Assembly (NCBI GenBank): GCA_009845505.1
Contig: VXZL01000649.1
Span: 1-7,673, forward strand
From: Candidatus Poribacteria bacterium
GTDB lineage: Bacteria; Poribacteria; WGA-4E; WGA-3G
Length of the DNA stretch: 7,673 nucleotides
Direction: 5' to 3'
Under the pieces are notes generated by a model that ran no database searches, was not told the origin of the DNA, and was given only the letters and a program-made list of their open reading frames with translations. Positions within the stretch are counted from its first letter, which is position 1; each line of letters starts with the position of its first letter. Of this stretch, positions 1 to 5,790 are shown piece after piece. The translations under genes were made by a program, and so were the position numbers.

Positions 1-293
1 TTATAGATGCTTCTCCTTATGTAAAGGAGGAGTTCTTTAGAGTAAAGGAGGGTTTTTCTCTAAGTCGTAAGGATTTTGATCTACCAACGCTTTTAGAAAG
101 ACTTGAAGATACTGAAATCAATATAGATAAGCCTGGTCAGAATTTGGATATCTGCCCTGAGACCTTGATTGATGGAGTAATCATATCACCCTATGTTGAA
201 GACTGGGTTACAGAAACAGTCGAATCCGTCGTTTGCCGATACAGATTTAAGTTTCCCGTCAATCAATCAAAACTCTTAGATTCACCAAATTAG
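1..293 (+). CDS. 3' end of an unrecognised protein gene (partial, 5' cut by window edge)
   Basis: An open frame enters the window (first complete codon at position 3) and runs 96 codons to a TAG at 291-293. The visible C-terminal part is rich in charged and aromatic residues, for example PYVKEEFFRVKEGFSLSRKD near its beginning and DGVIISPYVEDWV near residues 57-69. It has no membrane segment and no metal-binding Cys/His cluster, and I do not recognise a family. Its coding nature is supported by the uninterrupted frame, since the other two forward frames hit stops within the first 40 bases. Base composition is about 37-38% G+C by hand count, lower than the genes to the right, and it uses many ATA, AGA and TTA codons, so it may have a different origin. 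It converges with the remnant toxin gene, with only 13 bases between the two stop codons. The function cannot be given; most of the gene lies outside the window. Confidence 0.6.
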   Translation, partial: IDASPYVKEEFFRVKEGFSLSRKDFDLPTLLERLEDTEINIDKPGQNLDICPETLIDGVIISPYVEDWVTETVESVVCRYRFKFPVNQSKLLDSPN

Positions 294-307
294 CAGAAAT
301 TTCTGCT
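292..307. repeat. 16-bp perfect palindrome between two converging stop codons
   Basis: AGCAGAAATTTCTGCT is a perfect inverted repeat with no loop. It touches the TAG stop of the left gene (291-293) and the TAA stop of the toxin remnant (307-309 on the other strand). There is no T-run on either side, so it is not a classic intrinsic terminator, and a loopless palindrome would need to open a few central A-T pairs to form a hairpin. It may be a protein-binding site, part of a scattered palindromic repeat, or a relic of the event that joined the AT-rich gene to the truncated toxin. Confidence 0.6.
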
Positions 308-450
308 TACATCCCAGTGATGCTGCGCGCCTGCAAAATGTCAAGACTGCAAACCTTCAACCCCTGATATCCAACTGTGACAACCTCAATTGGAGCAGTA
401 AAAAGTTGTCTCAGTCTGTGAGGTAGATGTTCATCAAGCAGCACGCGCAT
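307..450 (-). pseudogene. Truncated DUF5615 (PIN-like) toxin remnant
   Basis: This reading frame starts at ATG 450-448, overlaps the end of the upstream DUF433 gene by 17 bases, and stops at TAA after only 47 codons. The N-terminus MRVLLDEHLPHRLRQLF matches the characteristic opening of DUF5615/COG4634 PIN-like proteins: a first beta strand carrying the acidic D6-E7 pair followed by LP, then a helix. Next come a second strand (EVVTV) and a Gly-x-x-Gly turn (G27, G30). From about residue 32 the family likeness is lost. The later acidic residues and the conserved T-x-D strand of the nuclease core are missing, and the usual length is roughly 100-120 residues. Overlap with a DUF433 partner is the standard arrangement of this VapBC-like toxin-antitoxin pair. 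I infer a decayed toxin whose 3' half has been deleted or replaced; catalytic activity is unlikely. Confidence 0.7.
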
Positions 451-649
451 TAGCGAACTCCAGAGTCATTTGCAAATAAGCCACTGCCTGTTCACGTGAG
501 ACTGTCGGGAAATCGTCAAGAAATACATCAAGTGAGTCGCCTGCGACAAGGTGCTGAATCAGACTTTCAACTGGCACGCGAGTGCCAGCAAAAACTAAGG
601 TGCCGTGCATCACGTGTGGATCTTGGGAGACAATTCGTTCTTTCTCCAT
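434..649 (-). CDS. DUF433 family antitoxin-like protein
   Basis: This is a 71-residue protein of normal length for DUF433 (PF04255/COG2442). The family hallmark is visible: an N-terminal strand with I6 and the D-P pair (residues 10-11), then G16-T17, the signature GTRVPVESL at 22-30, a helix, LVAGDSLDVFLDDFP at 34-48, and a C-terminal helix starting VSREQAVAYL. These proteins have a small winged/helix-turn-helix-like fold. They are predicted antitoxins encoded just upstream of DUF5615 PIN-like toxins, which they would bind and whose operon they would repress. Here the downstream toxin frame overlaps by 17 bases but is truncated, so the antitoxin appears to be an orphan. A good promoter lies directly upstream (671-700). 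The Shine-Dalgarno is modest: AGGAAG ends 11 bases before the ATG. Family assignment is firm; the role as an antitoxin is by family and context. Confidence 0.88.
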   Translation of the reverse strand: MEKERIVSQDPHVMHGTLVFAGTRVPVESLIQHLVAGDSLDVFLDDFPTVSREQAVAYLQMTLEFANARAA

Positions 650-670
650 AACTCACTTCTCTTCCTGCCT

Positions 671-700
671 ATAGTATCGGTTATTACAATCCCATGTCAA
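671..700 (-). promoter_or_regulatory. Sigma70-type promoter for the DUF433 gene
   Basis: On the minus strand a perfect -35 box TTGACA (695-700) is followed after 18 bases by TACTAT (671-676), a five-of-six match to the -10 consensus. Transcription would start near 664, about 15 bases before the DUF433 start codon. It is the best promoter-like match I saw in the window. Its promoter activity is inferred from consensus only. Confidence 0.65.
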
Positions 701-749
701 AGTTCGTGTCGGTTACATTTTACCGTCGCGAGTCAGGTATAGAAAACTG

Positions 750-1631
750 TTATTCCGATCGGTGTCCTGCATAGCCGCGCGGGTTTTCAAAGGCATCTAT
801 CCACAGATCACACCACTCTTGATGTTCAGAAAGGACAGATTCGGGGTTCTCTCGGCTTCGGACAATAAAGTCGGGATGCGCTGTGCGTCCAGTATGCACA
901 CCAGTCGGTTGATAGCGCAGATCTAACGACCAGCGACACCGTTCAGACGTGTTTGGTTGCGAACGATGCGGTGTAAAACGACTCAACAAAATGAGGTCGC
1001 CACGGTAACATTCCAGCATAAGTGGTTCGACCTCCGGCATCAAGTCTGGAACAATCATAGTCCCCCCTTCTTTCTGATGGCGGAGATAGCCTTTCTCCTC
1101 GGTAACACCGGGCAACGCTTGAAGACATCCCATTTCTACTGTACTATCACCTAAAGGAAGCCAACATGTGACGATATTTGAGCCTTCGGCTTCCGGCATC
1201 ATAACTCCGGCATCCTGATGCCACGGCACACCACCAGCCCAACTCGCATTCCCATCCACAACAGGTGGTTTCGCCCGGAGATGCTGAATTGGATTACAAG
1301 TAATCTCAGGTCCAACAATCCCTTCAATAACATCTAAAAGGTTGTCGTTTCTCAAGAATTCAAAGATTGCTTTACCGCGGTAGTGCATGATATCCAACCC
1401 GCGCACCATCTCACCGGATTGCGCCAATAATTTTGCAAATCGGCGATCAAAGGGTTCGTCTTCGTAAAGGTCTTCGATCTCACCTTCTTCTTTCAAAGCA
1501 AGGGCGCGTTCGGAAATCCAATCCGAAATCTCGTCAATCACCGGTTGAAGGTCTTCGTCAGTCAAGGCATCTTTGACTATCAGGACACCTTGCGTCCAAA
1601 AGGTTTCGCACTGCTCTGGCGTGAGTTTCAT
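750..1631 (-). CDS. Phytanoyl-CoA dioxygenase (PhyH) family Fe(II)/2-oxoglutarate oxygenase
   Basis: A 293-residue cytosolic protein with the PhyH (PF05721) double-stranded beta-helix core. The facial-triad iron ligands are visible as H138-Q-D140 (in VPWHQDAG) and the distal H222 (in FTPHRSQPNTS). R233, eleven residues past the distal His, is placed to bind the 2-oxoglutarate carboxylate. The N-terminus (QCETFWTQGVLIVKDAL) is the usual helix-strand opening of the family. Family members couple oxidative decarboxylation of 2-oxoglutarate to hydroxylation of varied small molecules, so substrate cannot be read from sequence and the name should not be taken to mean phytanic acid degradation. The start is the ATG at 1631-1629, with GGAG 11 bases upstream. 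It is divergently placed to an MDR dehydrogenase across 129 bases, so the two may share control and act in sequence. Length is normal and all key residues are intact. Confidence 0.9.
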   Translation of the reverse strand: MKLTPEQCETFWTQGVLIVKDALTDEDLQPVIDEISDWISERALALKEEGEIEDLYEDEPFDRRFAKLLAQSGEMVRGLDIMHYRGKAIFEFLRNDNLLDVIEGIVGPEITCNPIQHLRAKPPVVDGNASWAGGVPWHQDAGVMMPEAEGSNIVTCWLPLGDSTVEMGCLQALPGVTEEKGYLRHQKEGGTMIVPDLMPEVEPLMLECYRGDLILLSRFTPHRSQPNTSERCRWSLDLRYQPTGVHTGRTAHPDFIVRSRENPESVLSEHQEWCDLWIDAFENPRGYAGHRSE

Positions 1632-1745
1632 AAGGAAAAAATCTCCATTTTTGTAGGGCTTGTAACCTAAATTCGTCTCTATTTCATATTATCTGCTATA
1701 AAAAGTTGTGCGTATATGATACCATGCATGCTGAAGAAAATCAAC

Positions 1746-1751
1746 AAGGAG
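1746..1751 (+). promoter_or_regulatory. Ribosome binding site that fixes the MDR dehydrogenase start
   Basis: AAGGAG lies 9 bases before ATG 1761. It argues for that start rather than the in-frame ATG at 1716, which has no Shine-Dalgarno. A second ATG at 1756-1758 sits only 4 bases past the site, but in its frame it reads one codon to a TGA overlapping the true ATG. That two-codon upstream frame could slightly affect initiation. Confidence 0.6.
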
Positions 1752-1760
1752 TATTATGGA

Positions 1761-2765
1761 ATGAAAGGCAAACAGATTGTGATGCCAGCGAAACGTTCGG
1801 CGACGCTGGAGGATTTTGAACTCGATGAGACGCTTGCACCAAACCAGATTTTGTTGAAAACGCACTATAGCTTGATTAGCCCAGGGACAGAAGGCGCGGG
1901 ATACACTGGACTCGAAAGTGGCACGCGCTTTCCGCACGGTTCTGGTTACACGGCAATCGGTGAAGTCCTGAAAGTCGGTGAAAATGTGACGAAATGCGCT
2001 GTGGGTGATCTCGCCTTCTGTTATGGTCCACATGCGTCCATTGCTAAAACGGAGGCAGTGCTTTTGGCGTTTAAACCGCCTTTGGATATAGACGAGAAAT
2101 TAGTTCCATTTGTCCGAATGGCAACGGTGGCGATGACCTCGCTACGGGTATCATCTGCTGAATTTGGAGATACCGTCGCAATTATCGGCTTGGGGTTAGT
2201 CGGTAACTCTGCATCCCAACTCTTCAATTTGGCAGGTATGAAGGTTATCAGCATTGAGCGCGTGCCACGCCGCCTTGAAATCGCTCGGCAGTGCGGTATC
2301 CAACATCTGATTAACCCCGACGAAGAAGATGTTTTGGAACGCGTTATTGAACTGACAAACGGTGAAAAAGCGGCTGTCACGGTTGAAGCCATCGGAAACC
2401 CTCGGCTCGTCGAAACGGCTTATCAGTTGACTGGCAGAAAAGGGGAAGTTATACTGCTCGGTTCTCCTCGCGGTGAGTACGTTACGAATGCTACGGATAT
2501 CTTGAACTACAGTCATCGTGTCGGTTTAGGAGCGATTACGCTCAAAAGCGCGCATGAGTGGGTCTATCCGACGCTGCATTCAGGCGAATCGAAGCACTCG
2601 CTTGAACGCAACTCGCGCTTGGCGTATTCACTGATGTGTGAAGGTAAATTCAAGGTAGAAGAGTTACTGACACACGTCATCGACCCTGAAGATGCCCAGT
2701 CTGCTTACGATGGGTTGACAGATAGGAAAGATGAATACTTAGGCGTAATTATGGATTGGACGTAG
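1761..2765 (+). CDS. MDR-superfamily (zinc-type alcohol dehydrogenase-like) oxidoreductase, probably zinc-independent
   Basis: A 334-residue protein when started at ATG 1761. It has the N-terminal GroES-like catalytic domain (about 1-125, including SLISPGTEGAGYTGLESG at 38-54 and HGSGYTAIGEVLKVG at 59-73). A Rossmann cofactor domain follows, with the nucleotide-binding turn G143-L-G-L-V-G148 and an acidic E166 at the end of the second strand, which favours NAD(H) over NADP(H). The closing segment GKFKVEELLTHVIDPEDAQSAYDGL (295-319) is typical of the fold. The Cys that normally begins the catalytic zinc site and the four-Cys structural zinc lobe are both absent. SLISPGTE resembles the threonyl-dehydrogenase/BchC-like branch, where this position reads S-x-x-x-GTE. 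It probably oxidises or reduces an alcohol/ketone with a nicotinamide cofactor; the substrate is unknown. Divergence from the PhyH oxygenase hints at a shared pathway. The upstream ATG at 1716 would add 15 residues lacking family likeness. Confidence 0.85.
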   Translation: MKGKQIVMPAKRSATLEDFELDETLAPNQILLKTHYSLISPGTEGAGYTGLESGTRFPHGSGYTAIGEVLKVGENVTKCAVGDLAFCYGPHASIAKTEAVLLAFKPPLDIDEKLVPFVRMATVAMTSLRVSSAEFGDTVAIIGLGLVGNSASQLFNLAGMKVISIERVPRRLEIARQCGIQHLINPDEEDVLERVIELTNGEKAAVTVEAIGNPRLVETAYQLTGRKGEVILLGSPRGEYVTNATDILNYSHRVGLGAITLKSAHEWVYPTLHSGESKHSLERNSRLAYSLMCEGKFKVEELLTHVIDPEDAQSAYDGLTDRKDEYLGVIMDWT

Positions 2766-2773
2766 CATCAGAA

Positions 2774-2795
2774 GTCGGGCTTCGGAGATCCCAAC
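2774..2795. repeat. Imperfect inverted repeat after the MDR dehydrogenase
   Basis: GTCGGG (2774-2779) and CCCAAC (2790-2795) can pair with one mismatch around a 10-base loop. It lies 9 bases past the dehydrogenase stop and has no T-run after it, so as a terminator it would be weak. It resembles a degenerate member of a small palindromic repeat family; without the rest of the genome this cannot be confirmed. Confidence 0.35.
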
Positions 2796-2817
2796 TACAT
2801 GGCAGAGATTTGAAGAG

Positions 2818-2844
2818 AAAAAGGCGAGGTTAGAAACCTCGCCT
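2818..2844 (-). terminator. Intrinsic terminator closing the minus-strand gene block
   Basis: A perfect 10-bp stem, AGGCGAGGTT (2822-2831) with AACCTCGCCT (2835-2844), surrounds a 3-base loop. Read on the minus strand the stem is followed by TTTTT (2822-2818), the signature of rho-independent termination. It begins 28 bases past the stop of the sulfatase-fold gene and so would end its transcript. On the plus strand no T-run follows, so the converging MDR dehydrogenase gene would not be terminated in the classical way. Confidence 0.8.
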
Positions 2845-2871
2845 ACAAGGGGTGGCGTATTTTAACAACGA

Positions 2872-4230
2872 TTATTCGGGCCACCGACTCTGAAATTCTG
2901 CTACCATCGCTTCAGGCGCGCCGTGTTGTGCTAAGAACTCTAAAAATGCTTGGTAGAGACGACGCGCTTCTTCTGTATCCGCTTCAAACCGATTTTGCAT
3001 CTGTTCTGGATCAGAGGGCAAATGGAACAAAGACTTTGGTCCGCCCTGATTCTCTAAAAGCAGAGACCAAGTGCCGTCGGTAATGCTCCCGTGAGGACTT
3101 CCACCATCAGGACTCCATCCGCCAACCCAAGCACCGTGTGTAATGGCATACTCACGCCCCGTATCTGTGTCGCCCATGATAGCAGGAAGGAGACTATTGC
3201 CTTCCACTTGCGCGCCGCCTGCTGCACCGAACACATCAACAACAGTCGCAGGAATATCGGCGATACTGGTAAGTGCATCTGTATGGCGGGGTGCCGCATC
3301 CGGGTGATAAACCAGCAGCGGGATGTGGATGACTTCTTCATACATGCTAAGATTCTTTGCGAGCAACTCATGTTCACCCAATAGAAAGCCGTGGTCTGCC
3401 ATGAAAATTATCATTGTCCTTTCCATCAGACCCATGTAGTCAATCTTTCGCAAGAGTTGCCCGATCCAATTGTCAACGAGAGAGGCTTCGGCGCGATAGA
3501 GGGCGTTGAGACGTTCCGTCTCACGTTCGTTCATAGGATTGGGACCGTAAGGCGGATAGATCGGTTCTGGTCCATCGTAGTCACTTGAATCGAAACGCCT
3601 CAGATACCATTCTGGAGCATCCCACGGTTCGTGTGGATCGAAGGTGTCTACCATGAGGTAGAAGTTTTCATGTTGGTGATTACGCTCCAACCAGTCGCAA
3701 GCCGTTTGCATAGTCTTCGCAACGAAAGTATCTGCTTCGGTCTGTCGAAAGGAGATATTCCTGAGATGATTGCCGAGACCGCCAGGTAACCTATTTGGAT
3801 GTGTTCGGGTATACGTGCGATACTGCAGTGCTTCCTTCGATTCATAATCGTAGGGCTGTGTCTCTAAACAGTCGCCTTCTTGCCCGCGAATCCACTTCCA
3901 TCCTGTAAACCCACGATTGTAAAAGAAGCCGTTGTTGATATGATGCGGTGTATCGGCAATCATCATACTCACAATACCAGCTTTCGTTAAGTCATCAGCG
4001 ATGACAGGAACATCTCGTTTGAGCGGTTCCCACCCTCTTCGACAGATGCTGACTTGCCCTGTCACGAGTTCACCTCGTATCGGGACAGTCGGAAAGCCAC
4101 AAACGTACGCTTTATCAAAAACGACACATTTCTCCGCGAAGGCATTTAGGGATGGCGTGTATCCTTTACCGCCAAAAATCGCAAGATTGTCGCGTCGAAA
4201 TGTGTCTGAAATAATGTGAATAATGTTCAT
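2872..4230 (-). CDS. Sulfatase-fold hydrolase (alkaline phosphatase superfamily) with Thr at the nucleophile position
   Basis: A 452-residue protein with the sulfatase fold (PF00884) and no signal peptide. Metal-site elements are visible: D9 in IISDTFRRDN, H200 in VDTFDPHEPWD, and D279-H280 in FMADHGFLLGEHE, followed by K292. The activation motif of classical sulfatases is C/S-x-P-x-R, whose Cys or Ser becomes formylglycine. Here it reads T48-V-P-I-R52 followed by GELVTG, so the nucleophile position is Thr. Formylglycine cannot be made from Thr by the known systems, whereas Thr is the nucleophile in nucleotide pyrophosphatase/phosphodiesterase-type relatives. I recall other sulfatase-annotated proteins with FPT-x-P-x-R, so this is a subgroup feature rather than a random mutation. 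A phosphodiesterase-like or altered ester hydrolase is a fair alternative to a true sulfatase. The start ATG is preceded by GAGG at a 7-base spacing. It is the last gene before the terminator; heptad repeats separate it from the ligase gene. Confidence 0.88.
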   Translation of the reverse strand: MNIIHIISDTFRRDNLAIFGGKGYTPSLNAFAEKCVVFDKAYVCGFPTVPIRGELVTGQVSICRRGWEPLKRDVPVIADDLTKAGIVSMMIADTPHHINNGFFYNRGFTGWKWIRGQEGDCLETQPYDYESKEALQYRTYTRTHPNRLPGGLGNHLRNISFRQTEADTFVAKTMQTACDWLERNHQHENFYLMVDTFDPHEPWDAPEWYLRRFDSSDYDGPEPIYPPYGPNPMNERETERLNALYRAEASLVDNWIGQLLRKIDYMGLMERTMIIFMADHGFLLGEHELLAKNLSMYEEVIHIPLLVYHPDAAPRHTDALTSIADIPATVVDVFGAAGGAQVEGNSLLPAIMGDTDTGREYAITHGAWVGGWSPDGGSPHGSITDGTWSLLLENQGGPKSLFHLPSDPEQMQNRFEADTEEARRLYQAFLEFLAQHGAPEAMVAEFQSRWPE

Positions 4231-4242
4231 ATTTATGCCTCT

Positions 4243-4348
4243 ATTGGTTATTGGTTATTGATTATTGATTGTTAGTTAAGAGGAGTCTCGTAACAACCGA
4301 CCCCTCTTAACCATTAACCATTAACTAACTGCTAATTGCTAATTATAG
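4243..4348. repeat. Heptad-repeat inverted structure between ligase and sulfatase genes
   Basis: The left arm is a run of 7-base units: ATTGGTT twice, ATTGATT twice, then GTTAGTT (4243-4277). The right arm has TTAACCA twice, TTAACTA, ACTGCTA, ATTGCTA (4307-4341), and the phase continues into the stop codon of the ligase gene. On the complementary strand the right arm again reads as TAGTTAA/TGGTTAA units. TTAAGAGG (4276-4283) pairs perfectly with CCTCTTAA (4303-4310) around a 19-base loop, and the AT-rich heptad arms extend the symmetry imperfectly. It fills nearly the whole intergenic gap. It may be a mobile palindromic repeat or an mRNA processing/stability element; no coding frame is present. 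Confidence 0.75.
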
Positions 4349-5767
4349 CGTGTTTTCGGTTTCCAATGTTGACAATTTAGCTGCCCCTTGCGCGTCAATA
4401 TGAAGCCTCTTTTCGCGATCAGCCATTTGCACGACAGCCGGTAATAGCCCATAAATCCCCCAAAAAGGCACACCAATAGCGTCGCCGTTCAGGAGATTGT
4501 TCACAGTAAAATGCACCATCAATGACAGTTCAGCGGCCATCAGTCCAATAACGACAGCGCGGTAAAAGCCGTCTTCTAACCTTCGGAGGGCACGAAAGCC
4601 GTAGCGTAAGAACGCAACATTAAGCCATATCCACACGCCTAACCCGACAATCCCTAATTCCGCCAGAACTTGAAGGTATTCACTGTGTGCGCCGAGTTGA
4701 TATTGCGCTGTGTAACTTCCAACGAGTGCGACATCTTCCTCGTAAAGCATCGCAAACGCGCCATAGCCCTTCCCCAAAATCGGGTTTTCAAGGAACATCA
4801 CTGCTGCCTGTCCCCATCGCAAGAGCCGTGCTCGGTTTGAAGCATAAGAGATGTCCACTGCAGATGTAATTCTCTCAATAATAATGTTATAGACTCCCGG
4901 TAGATTCAGACAGACGAATAAGATAAGACATGCGGCACCGATAAACAGAATCTTTTTATGCGTAACGCCTCTTCCGAGTTGCATCAGCATAAATCCAACT
5001 GCTACGACCACGGAAAGCCAGACACCACGTGAAAAACATAAAAGGAGTCCAACACTAAAACAGACGAACCACGCCGTCCAGAGCACTTTATCGTAGGTAC
5101 CATCGTCAAAGAGAAGGCGACTGAGACAGATGAGAAAAAAGATGGCGGTGAAAGAGCCGTAAACGGAGTAGTTCGTAAAGGGTGCGCTCCGATATGCACT
5201 CGTCCACTGCCAAGCATCAATATGGTAGATGAGGACAACAACTGTCCAGATAACGGCAACGGCTGCAGAGGGAAAGATAGCAATAAAAAGCCGTTTCAGT
5301 GCAGTCCTGTTTTGGATAACGGCATACACTATCACACTAAATAGCATGTAAACAACCGCACGGAACGCGCCTTTGAGGGTAACAAAAAGGTCTGGTGTAT
5401 TGATTGCGGAAAGGAACGTAACGAGGATATAGCAGCAGAGCGGTCGAAAAAAAGGAAACTTGTTTTCGGACTTCGGCTTCTGAAGGGCGCGGTTAACTAT
5501 CTTTTGAACACCATAAACGGCAACGAGCATGCCTAACAGCGGCTCTGTCGGTGTTTGAATCTCAAAACTACCCGGGACAATATAGCGGAACGAAAAGGGT
5601 AGAGCAATTAGCAGCAAATAGACGGCGATCTCCATGCCCAGAAAAATAAAGACAGCCGTTGCAGCCAATAAACCCAGGAGCGGGAGTGGGGTCTCTGAGT
5701 AGCCGCCAATAATACCGCCGAATACCAGACAGACAACAAGTGGGATAATTCGTTTGCCATATTTCAA
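4343..5767 (-). CDS. O-antigen ligase / polysaccharide polymerase family membrane protein (Wzy/WaaL-like)
   Basis: A 474-residue polytopic inner-membrane protein with roughly ten to twelve hydrophobic segments, starting at residues 7-23. The Wzy_C (PF04932) region is recognisable. A membrane segment ends in CFSRGVW (244-250) with the conserved Arg247. A long periplasmic loop follows, containing NRARLLRWGQAAVMFLENPI (311-330) and GKGYGAF, then the hallmark H361 in GAHSEYLQVLAELGIVGLG. Members join or polymerise undecaprenyl-linked glycans, or transfer them to lipid A or protein, on the periplasmic face; which reaction cannot be told from sequence. The start is a TTG at 5767-5765: no in-frame ATG or GTG lies between it and the upstream in-frame stop, and the next ATG is at residue 45, inside the membrane region. 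The Shine-Dalgarno is weak (GTGGA), and the start lies 23 bases after the barrel gene, so translational coupling is likely. Confidence 0.87.
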   Translation of the reverse strand: MKYGKRIIPLVVCLVFGGIIGGYSETPLPLLGLLAATAVFIFLGMEIAVYLLLIALPFSFRYIVPGSFEIQTPTEPLLGMLVAVYGVQKIVNRALQKPKSENKFPFFRPLCCYILVTFLSAINTPDLFVTLKGAFRAVVYMLFSVIVYAVIQNRTALKRLFIAIFPSAAVAVIWTVVVLIYHIDAWQWTSAYRSAPFTNYSVYGSFTAIFFLICLSRLLFDDGTYDKVLWTAWFVCFSVGLLLCFSRGVWLSVVVAVGFMLMQLGRGVTHKKILFIGAACLILFVCLNLPGVYNIIIERITSAVDISYASNRARLLRWGQAAVMFLENPILGKGYGAFAMLYEEDVALVGSYTAQYQLGAHSEYLQVLAELGIVGLGVWIWLNVAFLRYGFRALRRLEDGFYRAVVIGLMAAELSLMVHFTVNNLLNGDAIGVPFWGIYGLLPAVVQMADREKRLHIDAQGAAKLSTLETENTL

Positions 5768-5790
5768 GGATATCCACTGAACGCGGACAA

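Noticed and set aside
307..450. Frameshift restoring the DUF5615 toxin
   Set aside because: I read the alternative minus-strand frames past codon 31 and saw no conserved second half (no T-x-D strand). Deletion or replacement fits better than a single frameshift.
1707..1718. 12-base repeat TGTGCGTATATG shared with 7644-7655
   Set aside because: A few exact 12-base matches are expected by chance in a 7.7-kb window, and the flanks do not match.
1716..1760. Earlier in-frame ATG for the MDR dehydrogenase
   Set aside because: There is no Shine-Dalgarno before it and the extra 15 residues are unlike the family. AAGGAG is correctly spaced for the ATG at 1761.
1632..1760. Specific promoters for the divergent PhyH/MDR genes
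   Set aside because: The region is AT-rich and has -10-like hexamers (minus-strand TAATAT at 1686-1691, plus-strand TATGAT at 1715-1720), but neither has a convincing -35 at the right distance.
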